Assembly: GCA_020746995.1 (NCBI GenBank)
Contig: JAGPXD010000001.1
Coordinates: 3,224,001 to 3,288,000 of the forward strand
Direction: 5' to 3'
Source: Plectosphaerella cucumerina
Lineage: Eukaryota; Ascomycota; Sordariomycetes; Glomerellales; Plectosphaerellaceae
DNA length: 64,000 nt
Made by a program: the position numbers and the translations under genes. Below are positions 23,098 to 32,653 of this stretch, piece after piece. A model generated the notes under the pieces. That model saw nothing but the letters and a program-made list of their open reading frames with translations. It searched no databases and was not told the origin of the DNA. Each line of letters opens with the position of its first letter. The stretch's first letter is position 1.

Positions 23098-25302
23098 ATG
23101 GGCCAATTTCAATACAGCGACATCCCCCTCACGCATACCAACGTGGTCGGTAGCGAGGAATCCCCGCCGGGCTCCTCACACAGGAAGCGACGCCTACTGT
23201 GCGCCCTCGGCTGGCTCGCCACGACAGCCCTCACCGGGGGCACGCTGCTCATCCTGGGGTGCGTGGGCTTCCTGGCCTTCCTCTGGTTCAGCGACGAGCG
23301 CAATTCTGCCTGGCGGGCCATTGTCGTCGACGACTGGCTCACGCGGTCCGTCACCATCACCTCGCTGCTCCTCCGCTGGATTGTCGCCCTCCAGGCCGCC
23401 GCCGCCACCTCCATGGTCGCCGCTCTCCTCCTGCAGATGGGCGAGACACCACTGCCGAGGGCCGCCGCCGTATCGCTGGCCGTCTTCTCCAACTCGGGAC
23501 CGCACGAGCTCCTGGCCAGTCTTCCGCGCAAGTCACTGAACCAGATCAGTGCTGTTCTCTGTTGGGTCCTCATCGTCTTTTTGGCGAGCACAACGGCGCT
23601 ACTCCAGTTCACGTCGACTGCGCTCCTGTCCGACGTGGGCATCGGGCCTATCCTTAACCAGAGGTCTGCCAACCTGTCGTTTGGCGTATCTGAGACGGTC
23701 GCCGTTTTTGAAGACAGTTTGGTGGCGGAGTGGTCTGATGGGCTTGGATACATCGGGCAGAGGCCCCTGACGTTCCCTGCCTTTGCAGAGTATGCCGAGC
23801 CGGCGGCTCCCCGCGACGGCGTCAGCGACACGGGCTTGTCGATGCGTGCCTTCCTGCCCATCGGCCTGCAGCTCGAGCGGGAGCGCACCTTGAAGTACAG
23901 CGGAATGGCCACGATATTGGACAACAGGGTGGTGTGCGTACGACCGCGCTTCTCGGATTTGAAGGCTGTCTTGCACGGCGGTGCCAGCTGGGTTTCAGGG
24001 GCCGTCTGGACTGACGAGACGGCGCGGCGGTTCCAGACATCGACATTTCTGGGGGGGCGCGCCGGCCGCGTTCCATTCAACTGCACGTTTTCCACCCTTT
24101 TCGAACCCCCGGGGGACGATACAGGTGTGCCCGTCACCAAGGAGGAGTGGCCCGTCGGCCTGTGCGGCATCGACAACGACGAAGTCAGCAGCATGGAATG
24201 GACTCAGACAGGGATCCTATCGGAGATGTGGGGGGACAATAAAGACCCAGACATCACTGCGTTTACGGGCCCTGTGTATCTTGTCATTAACACCACTAGT
24301 ACACCCGAGTACTGGGCGAAAGACTCCTGGCAAGACAGCCCGAGGGAAAACATGAGCCTCTCACAGGAGGCGACAGATGCCAGCGAGTGGACGGCGCTGG
24401 CGACCAACTCAAGCGTCAGGAGTCTGGCCTTCAGCCTCACACTCTGCAGTTTTGACGCCACATCCCAGAACACGAACCTGACGGCATCGAGGTCCCGGAG
24501 TAGCCCTGAGCCAGTGGGTGGGTGGATCACGGCGTCCAGAACATACGACACCAGAGCCATCCGCAAGCAGCTGGGGTCCAATAAGGAGGCTGCATCTCCC
24601 AGCGACCGTGGCATTCTTTCTCTCGAGAAGAAGGATTCTTGGCTCCACCCATGGATCCTTTCCGACGAGGAGCAGCCAGGGCACCTGGTGATCCGGGAGA
24701 AGACTTCCGCGAATCTGCTAACCCACGCGGCTTTTGCAGGCCTGATCTGGAGAACCCCCCAGACGCCGGAGACGGGCTACTACACGATTCCCACCTGCGG
24801 GAAATGCTCCGGCGAACGGGGGGCGACGCTGTCTCGGCTGAACACAGCCGTGTTCCAGGACACACTACGGGAAACAGGAAGCGCGGCGCTGGCGATCCAG
24901 GGGCTTCTGACGACGTTATACAGTATGTCGCACTTCGACCACCTGCATCAGTTTGACGTGGCCGGGCCGGTCCACCTGGTCCAGGAGATGGATGTGACGC
25001 GGCCGACAGGCCGAGACTTCTTTGCGGGCGTTATAGTGCTGCTGTGCATTCACATTACCTTAGTTGCGGCAGTGCTCTTATGGTTCTGGTGGTGGACGGG
25101 GGAGGGCGACGGCATGCTCGTCGGCGGGTCGTGGGCGGCGGTCGCGAGGGTGTCGGGGCCCGAGGTAGACTGGTGGCTGGCCAGCTCGAGCCGGGGGACG
25201 GACGGCGAGGTGACTAAAGCGATGAAAGCTAGGGAGGCTCAGGATGTCATGGTGGGCGTGACGGGAGACGGCGAGCGGGCATGTCTCCGGCGGAGGTATT
25301 AG
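23098..25302 (+). CDS. Intronless fungal multi-span membrane protein with a large ectodomain, function unknown
   Basis: This is a single exon of 734 residues. A cytosolic N-terminus with a KRR pair precedes three spans: residues ~38-65 (WLATTALTGGTLLILGCVGF), ~92-115 (WIVALQAAAATSMVAALLL) and ~150-172 (AVLCWVLIVFLASTTALLQF). A fourth lies near 650-672 (FFAGVIVLLCIHITLVAAVL and onward). Between spans 3 and 4 lies an ectodomain of roughly 470 residues with several N-x-S/T sequons (for example NLS, NCT, NTT, NMS, NSS, NLT) and scattered cysteines, some in an IPTCGKCSGE element. This layout (3 + 1 spans around an extracellular domain) is common among unnamed, expanded membrane-protein families of Sordariomycetes, often of allorecognition or cell-surface type by neighbourhood in other genomes. 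No enzymatic motif is visible and I assign no function. Confidence 0.75.
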   Translation: MGQFQYSDIPLTHTNVVGSEESPPGSSHRKRRLLCALGWLATTALTGGTLLILGCVGFLAFLWFSDERNSAWRAIVVDDWLTRSVTITSLLLRWIVALQAAAATSMVAALLLQMGETPLPRAAAVSLAVFSNSGPHELLASLPRKSLNQISAVLCWVLIVFLASTTALLQFTSTALLSDVGIGPILNQRSANLSFGVSETVAVFEDSLVAEWSDGLGYIGQRPLTFPAFAEYAEPAAPRDGVSDTGLSMRAFLPIGLQLERERTLKYSGMATILDNRVVCVRPRFSDLKAVLHGGASWVSGAVWTDETARRFQTSTFLGGRAGRVPFNCTFSTLFEPPGDDTGVPVTKEEWPVGLCGIDNDEVSSMEWTQTGILSEMWGDNKDPDITAFTGPVYLVINTTSTPEYWAKDSWQDSPRENMSLSQEATDASEWTALATNSSVRSLAFSLTLCSFDATSQNTNLTASRSRSSPEPVGGWITASRTYDTRAIRKQLGSNKEAASPSDRGILSLEKKDSWLHPWILSDEEQPGHLVIREKTSANLLTHAAFAGLIWRTPQTPETGYYTIPTCGKCSGERGATLSRLNTAVFQDTLRETGSAALAIQGLLTTLYSMSHFDHLHQFDVAGPVHLVQEMDVTRPTGRDFFAGVIVLLCIHITLVAAVLLWFWWWTGEGDGMLVGGSWAAVARVSGPEVDWWLASSSRGTDGEVTKAMKAREAQDVMVGVTGDGERACLRRRY

Positions 25303-25714
25303 ATGAAGTCGTGATGCGCAGAGGTGCTTATAAACAGTGTCGTTAAAGATATGAAACCGTAAACCACCAACTAAGATCCTCTTCGGGGAATACACACTAC
25401 TCTTCCCCCTCGGGCTGGGCGACAGGTGCCACGGTAGATGAGGCGGCATACCTTTTCATGTGCTTCGTGCAACATGAGATGTACTGAAAAGTGGAGGCTG
25501 GAAATTTCGTGGCCTAGACATTGGATCGTCGCCCGCTGCTCATAATGATTCATTTCCACTATGCCTATTCTAGCTCGCCGGTGAAGTAACTTTGTTTCGA
25601 GATGCTAAGGGCAAAGCGTCCCCTGTATTAAGCAATTCATAAAGATGATTGTTCTTCTCCCAATCGATCTACCATGTTAGATTCATCGATGAAGCTCAAT
25701 CCACTGCTTTCGCC
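25303..25714. other. Spacer upstream of the P450 gene
   Basis: This 412-nt stretch holds the 3' flank of the membrane protein gene and the P450 promoter. No further feature is seen. Confidence 0.4.
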
Positions 25715-27376
25715 ATGGCGCTCATTTTGGTAGTCTTCACTGCACTCAGCGCACTTCTTGTGGCGTCTTTCTTTCGACCGAAACTCTTCCCCGACCGATT
25801 CCCTGCCATCAACCACTATCCAGGCGATTACCTGCTCAAGAAAGCCCATGCCGAATACTCTTCCAATGCCAAGAATCTCGTAGCCGACGGCGTTGCCAAA
25901 CACAACGGGCCTTTCCGCATTATCACGACCTTGGGATCCCGGATCATTCTCCCGCCTCGCTTTGCTGATTGGGTCAAGACGTGCAAGGACGTCGACCACC
26001 AAGGGGTTGTCAAGGACGAATACTTCGCAGAGTATCCTGGCTTCGAGGGGAATGGCGCTATCCACGACGCTTCGAGGCTGCTCATCAACGTCACCAAGAC
26101 CAAACTTGCGCAGAGCTGGCGTGAGTACTTACTCTCACTCCAACTGAACTGACTTTGAAATGGGGAGTTACAGCTGACACCCTTCAGAGTGCGCCGTATT
26201 CAAGGAACATATTTCAGATGTACTCGAAAAAGAGTGGACTTCCAACGGGGGTGAGTTAAGCCTGAGAGCAGCAATACATAATCGGCCGTGTCTAACAAAG
26301 AATTGCCTCTCTCGAAAGACTGGCACGCAGTACCTTGGTCCCCCGCCGTCGTCGCCCGCTACATCGGGCGCATGTCCTCTGCGGTCTTCGCCGGGCCTGA
26401 GCTCGCCCGCGATCCTGACTGGCAGGACCTGATCCTCTCATACACCATCAACCTCTTCAATGGCGTCCGCGCCCTCCGCACCTGGCCCGGGTTCCTGCGT
26501 CCCGTGATCCACTGGGTGCTGCCCGAGTGTGTCGTCTGCCGTCAGCAGCTGGTGCGTGCGAAGAAGATCATCGACCCAGTCGTGCAGAAGCGACGTGACG
26601 ACCGCAATGCCGCCCTGGCCGAGGGCAGAGAACCCAAGAGACACAACGACGCGATTGAGTGGATGGAGCAGGAAGCCGCCGCGGCATCCAACAAGGGCTT
26701 ATCGGTATCAGACTACGAACCCGCGGCGGCGCAGCTCGGGCTTGCTATTGCGGCCATGCATACCACGACTGAGCTGATGAACCAGGTATTGGTGGACATC
26801 TGCCGTTCGGAGCAGCAGAAGCCAGATGCGAAGCTCATTCAGGAGCTCCGCAAAGAGATCGAGGCGGCTGTGGCCGAGAGCGGATGGACCACTGCGGGCA
26901 TCTTCAAGATGCGTCTACTCGACAGCGTCATCAAGGAGACGCAGCGACTGAAACCCGGATCGACTGTGAACTTGGAGCGGAAAGTCATGCGCGATACCAG
27001 GCTACCTGACGGGACCGTGTTGCCCAAGGGCGAGGTCATCGCCGTCGATACATCGGCCATGTGGGATGAGACGGTGTTCCCTGAACCGGAGAAGTGGGAC
27101 GCATGGAGGTTCTACAATCTGCGTGGCGGGACCGAGAAGGGCGAGAGCAGTGCGCAGCTCGTGTCATCGAACACGGAGCATTTTGCCTTCGGCCTTGGCA
27201 AGTCTATCTGCCCTGGGCGGTTCATGGTGGCCCACGAGGTCAAGGTTGCCATTGCTGTCATACTGCTTGAGTACGATGTCCGACTCGCGGAGGGGTGCGA
27301 TCCCAAGGTTTTCAACTACGGTTTTGAGATGTTGGCGGACCCCAGCACGATGTTGGATGTGAGGAGGCGCACTTAG
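25715..27376 (+). CDS. Cytochrome P450 monooxygenase (fungal ent-kaurene-oxidase-like type)
   Basis: This is a predicted ER-anchored heme monooxygenase acting on an unknown, probably small lipophilic substrate. Three exons (25715-26120, 26188-26250, 26319-27376; introns 67 and 68 nt) give 508 residues. There is a membrane anchor at residues 3-20 (LILVVFTALSALLVASFF) and an I-helix with IAAMHTTTELMNQ. The K-helix ExxR is E363-x-x-R366 (IKETQRLKPGS), and the heme loop is FGLGKSICPGRF with the axial ligand C454. The Pro-rich hinge after the anchor reads FPDRFPAINHYPGDYL. The segment around LKPGSTVNLERKVMRD and the heme loop resemble the CYP68/CYP503-like class that includes ent-kaurene oxidases. 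A secondary-metabolite role is possible, but no backbone synthase gene is within 64 kb, so a stand-alone detoxification or tailoring role is equally plausible. Confidence 0.92.
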
Positions 27377-28158
27377 ACTAGAAATCAGAGCTTTTTCGGT
27401 GGTTGCTGGAAATAGAGGCCAAAAGTTCAGCTCATGCAAGATGCCCCCCAAAACACATCGCCGCCTCGGTGTGGCGTCTCCCACCGCGCCCCCCATGCAC
27501 CAGAGCGTCATGACAACCAATTCCACCGCTCAGAACACACAGCTCTCTCGGCCTCTACCTTCCGACGCCCTGAAAAGGGTGTTTCCCCAATTCCAGCCGT
27601 CCGCAAACAAGCCACTTGATCTGCAACGACGCCTCTTTCTACCATCGCTTAAGCATGTTGCGGCGTCTAGGCCCCCTTGACTACCGGCTCTTGGCACCCG
27701 GCCCGTAGCCGCGGTAATGCAAGTCGGACGCCTCCATATACCCCGCGGTTGAGCGACGATCACCCGCGAAGATCTCTCGTCTCGACTGGGGGACTCAGCG
27801 ACCGATCACAACAGCGGATGGCAACATTTCGCTTAAGTTGTCCCTTCTGGCCGCGGAAGTGGCTTTTCCTAGCGCTGCGCTGTGGGCGCTCAGTACGTTC
27901 TCGCGTGTGTCTTGAGAGAGCCAAGCGGTATGATTAAACCTGAAGCAGGGCTTCGGTTGCAGTGTACAGCTCGGTTGAGTTGCTGCAGGATACTGTGAGG
28001 TGGCGACTGCTATGAGAACGGAAGTGCGGGGATCAAAGATGAACCATGCTTGAGGTTGTCGTGTATAAATACCTAGGTTTGAGACGTCCCCAACGCTCCT
28101 TCTGTTCAGTGGACTCAAATTCCCAGCAAACCTCAGATCATTATCCCCATCAAACAAC
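27377..28158. other. Intergenic, promoter of the defensin-like gene
   Basis: This 782-nt spacer ends in a leader with a TATA box at 28064-28070. No other coding region is supportable. Confidence 0.45.
28064..28070 (+). promoter_or_regulatory. TATA box of the defensin-like peptide gene
   Basis: The motif tataaat lies 89-95 nt upstream of the ATG at 28159, a typical spacing for a short-leader, strongly regulated gene. Confidence 0.5.
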
Positions 28159-28468
28159 ATGCGCTTCTCCGCCATTGTGCTCCTCTCCGCCATCGGCCTG
28201 GCCATGGCCGCCCCAGCCGCTGAGCCTGCCATCGACGGCGAAGAGCTCATGGCCCGCCAGTCCACCCTGGGTTGCGTGTACGGCAACAACCAGTGCCCCG
28301 CCAAGTGCAGGGCTGTTTACGGAAGGTCATGCCCTGGCTCCTACGTGAGTTTCTTTCCTCACTGCATGTCAGGTGTAAAGCTAGCTAACACGACATAAGT
28401 GCAACGCCCCTTCTGCTCCCCCATACGGCAGCTGCATCTGCAGGTGTGCCGGCGGCGGACCTGTTTAA
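28159..28468 (+). CDS. Secreted eight-cysteine, defensin-like (CS-alpha-beta type) peptide
   Basis: Two exons (28159-28344 and 28400-28468, intron 55 nt with a gctaac branch site) give 84 residues. Residues 1-18 are a signal peptide. A short acidic propeptide ends near EELMARQ, leaving a mature peptide of about 45-50 residues. Its cysteines are C39, C46, C50, C58, C63, C74, C76 and C78. The C-x3-C (CPAKC) and the C-x-C (CIC, then CRC) are the two hallmarks of the CS-alpha-beta fold. The C-terminal GSCICRC with preceding Gly also resembles the gamma-core of defensins. The intron follows the Tyr codon before C63, so both exons are needed for full pairing. By family precedent such peptides are antimicrobial or host-directed; which applies here cannot be told. 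The spacing does not match any one named fungal defensin that I can recall. Confidence 0.8.
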
Positions 28469-28723
28469 GCAAGGGTTACAACATTGTCAGGATATCTGCA
28501 GGACTCTGGTCAGGTTTGGCGAGGAAGTGAGGGATATCGAACGAGGAGAGCCGCATAGCAGATGTCAACAGTGCAACGCATCAAATCAAAAGCATGCTCG
28601 CAACGAATGATGTTGATTTTGGTGCATGCAACTAGGCGCGCTCTCGTTAGTCATGTTTATAGGTCATCCTGCATCTCGTCGTTCCAGTCTTGTCCGTTAT
28701 GCCGTGTTCGGCCGCTGCAGACA

Positions 28724-30373
28724 TCAGTAGCGGTTCTGGCCGTATCCCTGATCATGGTCCTGCCTGTATCCTTGGTCTTGCTGGTAGCCCTGGCCCTGGT
28801 AGCCCTGGTTGTGCTGGTAGCCCTGATCTTGCTGATACCCTTGGCTCTGTTGGTATCCCTGGTTCTGGTGATAGCCTTGGTCCTGCTGGTAGTTCTGCCC
28901 TTGCTGGTACTGACCAGGCCGACTGTCAAGCTGCTGCTGCTGGTAGTCAGGCCGTCCACCCTGCTGCTGGTAGTCGGGCCTGCCGCCACCATGCTGCTGG
29001 TCGCCACCACCAACCTGGGCATTGTTGGGATCACCAACGCTGACGCCCTCGTTGCCGATGTCATCAGGCACGGTGATCTGCACCTTGGGCAGGTACCGCT
29101 GGACCTTCTCCTCGACAATGTTCTGGACAAAGACCCAGCTCTCGCGCTCAAACTTGCGATGACCGCCGTTGACGACGCCCAGGATGCTCTCGCGCAGGGT
29201 CTCCTGGACCTTGCGCACGAGGCGGCGGATCTTGTCGAGCAGCTTCGACTTGATGTCGTCGCCGAAGCCGCGGTCGGCCGTGCGGGAGCCGGCGTCGCGG
29301 TCGAGCTCCGAGTCGAAGGGGTTGCCGCCCAGGATCTTCTCGAGGGGCCGCTGGAACTGGTCGGGGAGGAGCTCGAAGAGCTGTTTCTCGATGGCGCCGA
29401 GGATCTTGCGGAACTCGAGACGGACGGCGCGATGGACCTTTGCGATGCCGGTGCTGAGCTTGTCGCTGATGACCTTTGAGAAGCCGCCCTTTTCGCCCTC
29501 GCCTTCATCGCCGGGACCGCTGCGGTCCCGGTCGCCCAGGCTACGGGAGTTGCCCTCGTCCTTCTTGCTGCCGCCGAAGAGGCCGCCGAGACCCTTGACG
29601 AGATCCTTGACCTGGTCCTCGATCTCGCCCCTGACGCCGTCGCCGAGGTCTCGGGTGGAGGTGTTGCCGCGAAGCCACTTCTTGATGTGATCCAGAGCGA
29701 TGCGGGTGAACTGCTCGGCGATAGTGGTGTGCTGCTCGCGCAGCTTGGCGCCGACCTTTTCCTTGATCTCGGGACTGATCAGGCGGGCCTTCTCCTCGGG
29801 GTTACGGGCGGCGTCCTTGACTGTGTTGCTGATGACGCCGAGAAGGCCGTCGAGCTGGAAGCCCTGGCCGCCGCCACCACCGCCGGAGCCCTTGTTGTCG
29901 TCCAGATGCTCCTGGACGGCACTGAAGGCGGCGGAGAGGAAGCCCTTGGCGCCGCGAGAGAAGGCATCGGACTGGTCGCCGCCTCCTCTAGAGCGGGTGT
30001 CGTCCTGTGGCTGACCACCGCCACGGCCTTCGCTGAGGTCGAAGATGTCGCGCAAGTCGTCGGTGGCCTCGTCGGTGATCTTGCTGAAGCTGCGAGTGAA
30101 GGTGGCGATCTCATCGGCAAAGGGGAGGGACTGGCCACCGTAAGAGTCCGGGGCATTGTCGCTCAAGCTCCAGGGGCTGCGGGAGGCATCTCCGGAGCCG
30201 GACTTGTCCGAGTTGAAGAGGGAGCGGAAAGCGTCGACGACCTGGTCCTCGAGGGCGTCGATGGTCTTTGCCTGGAAGGTCTCGAGCTCGGCGGTGATGC
30301 GGGGTTGGATCTGAGGGGCAAGAGAGTCGACATATTCGTCGACCTTCTTCATCAGCACCTCGGGGACGGCCAT
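28724..30373 (-). CDS. Unknown fungal protein with a Gln/Tyr/Gly repeat C-terminal tail
   Basis: This is a single exon of 549 residues starting MAVPEVLMKKVDEYVDSLAP. Residues 1-430 are rich in charged amphipathic helices (for example EIKEKVGAKLREQHTTIAEQ and IKSKLLDKIRRLVRKVQETL), separated by Gly/Asp/Ser-rich linkers (SRGGGDQSDAFSRG, KGSGGGGGGQGFQLDG). Residues about 455-549 are a low-complexity tail of imperfect repeats built on QGYQQ-x-QGYQ, with PDYQQQ variants, ending GYGQNRY. There is no signal peptide, membrane span or catalytic motif. The helical part could bind membranes or lipids peripherally, and the tail has the composition of prion-like, condensate-forming regions. I cannot name a family. 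It is divergent from the GH81 gene across a 2.3-kb spacer. Confidence 0.75.
   Translation of the reverse strand: MAVPEVLMKKVDEYVDSLAPQIQPRITAELETFQAKTIDALEDQVVDAFRSLFNSDKSGSGDASRSPWSLSDNAPDSYGGQSLPFADEIATFTRSFSKITDEATDDLRDIFDLSEGRGGGQPQDDTRSRGGGDQSDAFSRGAKGFLSAAFSAVQEHLDDNKGSGGGGGGQGFQLDGLLGVISNTVKDAARNPEEKARLISPEIKEKVGAKLREQHTTIAEQFTRIALDHIKKWLRGNTSTRDLGDGVRGEIEDQVKDLVKGLGGLFGGSKKDEGNSRSLGDRDRSGPGDEGEGEKGGFSKVISDKLSTGIAKVHRAVRLEFRKILGAIEKQLFELLPDQFQRPLEKILGGNPFDSELDRDAGSRTADRGFGDDIKSKLLDKIRRLVRKVQETLRESILGVVNGGHRKFERESWVFVQNIVEEKVQRYLPKVQITVPDDIGNEGVSVGDPNNAQVGGGDQQHGGGRPDYQQQGGRPDYQQQQLDSRPGQYQQGQNYQQDQGYHQNQGYQQSQGYQQDQGYQHNQGYQGQGYQQDQGYRQDHDQGYGQNRY
28727..29010 (-). repeat. Coding tandem repeats for the QGYQQ-type tail
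   Basis: These are imperfect tandem units of about 12-24 nt in the coding strand, each encoding Q-G-Y-Q-Q/H-D/N/S-Q. They occupy the 3' end of the 549-residue gene. The repeat keeps the reading frame throughout. Confidence 0.7.
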
Positions 30374-32653
30374 GGTGACGGTGGATAGGAAGATGGGGGA
30401 TAAGATAGGTAGTGTAGGGGTCTAATCTCGATGCGGAGAGCCGACGGGTGACCGGCAAGGGTTGAGTTCGATCTGGGGGAGGAAGCGGGAGGTGGAAGCT
30501 GTGCTTGTGCTTGTGCTGGGCAGCAAGAGCTGTTGCCCCTCCTTGGGTTTGACGTCAGCTCCGCACGGGCCACGTGGGGTTGCAGCGGCAGGTGAGCTTC
30601 CAGCTTGCTTGTGAGTCGCCGTGCTACATGAATGATGAGTACATCAACATCTTTGGTTGTTTTCATTCCAAGTCGGTAGGGTGATGATTCTTCTGGAGTT
30701 GTGCACGAACACAGTGATGGTTGAAGTTGTTCGCGGAATCAGCGACGAGGAAGGTCGGTGGAGCTCATCTCATCTCACTTTCTCACTCACGATTCGGACC
30801 AAGTCGGGCGGCACAGGTAGCCGAGGAAAGAGAGCTTCAACATGCAATTCATCCAAATTGCACGGCTCAAACGGCAAACGGCAGATCTCGAAAGCAAGCT
30901 GTCGCTTCTCTTAGCACGAGCAACTGTCACCATCACCGAAGCGACACCGAGCCAGGAACACCCGAGGCTAACCAGGAAGACCTTCAGTCCCCGAAAGCAC
31001 CAGTAAGCGCTAACATCTGGAAACCAGACGAAGGAGCGGAACAAATTGCAACGCTGTCGAGTTGGCTTCTATTCAACCGGCCGACAGGGCTGGCCTCCGA
31101 GTTTCCGGGCCGGCCAAACCCTGCTAGACCGGCGACCGCTCCCCGCGGGGGGTGGGATTGAGATTACACCGGAACTTCGGCTCACCCGCAGGAAGGCCTT
31201 TTGGCCTCACCCGTAACGGCCTCACTTCCTTTTACGAGGTTCTTCTTCCAGACAGATAGAAAGCTCGGTGTCTCTTCTGGGTCAGACATTTCGGTCGCCC
31301 AAGACTACCCCATCTCCATGACTCTGACTCACATGAGCACGATGGAGTCCTGCCGAAGAACATCCTCCTGCACGAGAGATAAGATGGGCCAAAATGAGGC
31401 CACTGCTCCCAGAAAGGCAATTCGTACATGCCAAGCGACCAGGCACACGCTGCGATCAGTAATTAACCATGTCGCCGGCCCTGCGCAAGCGCCAACCGCA
31501 CGCCGCGGCGCATGGTTCGTAGGGTGCCGCGGAGGCCGACGTCGCGCAGGGGGAACCAGGGGTGACAAGGGGAAACTGTCATTTTTGTGCCCCGGTGAGC
31601 GGATCGGGCGACGAAGCGACAGGGCTGGGCCTGGCCCCGGTCGTTCTGCTGGTGTCTGCTGGCCACCGGGATGTCGGATTTCCGCTGGGTAAACTACCCT
31701 GGGATTTTTGGGAGTCGTCTTCCTTTTCACTTTCGAATTGTTGATGGCCCTCAGCTGCCTCAAAGCACATCGACTTGCCCGTCCTGGCTGGCCCTTTTCA
31801 GCTGCCCACATGGCGCTCGGCACCGGTCTCTTCCAGCCATCTAGCGCGACGGACATCCCGCTCCAGGCCACGCGAAAGCAAAAAACCTCCTCCCATCACT
31901 CCATCAGCCCTCCCAAAGCTTGTCCTTGACTAGCACGCTTGTGGAAATCATGGTCCGTCGCCCTGCAGCCAACCGCGTGATTAGGTCCAGAGGGGGCCCA
32001 GCACCCCGGCGGAGCCAATAGTTCGACGCGGATCCGGGGCGAGAGTGTGCCATCCCATGTCTTCAGGGGGAGAGAACCCCTGAAATTGCCTCTTCTGGAC
32101 CGACGACATGCACGGTGCCTGTGGTCCATCGCAAAGGCCTCACCCGTCACCTGCGGCTGAACCAACCCGTCCACAGGCCAGGCCGTGTGTTCGCCCCCCC
32201 TTTCTGTGCCCGACACCTACCTGGTCGTCCTTCAGTCTCAGTCTAGTACCCAGATCGTCGTCGCCGCCTCATCGGGTTTGCTTTTGCCGAGACTGATCTG
32301 CCCAGGATCCTCATCCACATCTCTCGTCCCGCCTTGGGGACTTTTGTCCAACACCCCGGTCTCCGCTGAGAGGCACACCTCTAGCCCTCTTCCAGCCATG
32401 CGTCTGTTTCCACGCGCTGCTGTGCCGCGCCAGGCAGCCTCTCCCTCCTGGCTCTGGCCCTGGTCTGGCCCGGCTTCCGCGACGCCGCGAGGCACAGCAA
32501 AACACCTGGGCTCTTATATCTAGGAGCGCCCTCGCCCCTCACCCCTGCTTTCCTCCCTGACGCGGCTCTTCAGCAGGCTTTTGCACCGGTTCATTCACCT
32601 CAATCTTCGAGGTTGCCATTCTTTACCAGCATACTGCTAACCCACAGCTCACC
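30374..32653. other. Long divergent intergenic region, no supported gene
   Basis: This 2.3-kb spacer lies between starts at 30373 (-) and 32654 (+). The right part (from about 32100) is pyrimidine-rich and contains a TATA-like cttatatc near 32512, probably the GH81 promoter and leader. Open frames of up to 180 codons on both strands overlap each other, lack motifs and have no consistent codon bias. Confidence 0.45.

Noticed and set aside
21703..28468. A secondary-metabolite cluster around the P450
   Set aside because: No polyketide synthase, peptide synthetase, terpene synthase or prenyltransferase lies nearby. The neighbours are a protease, a membrane protein and a small peptide.
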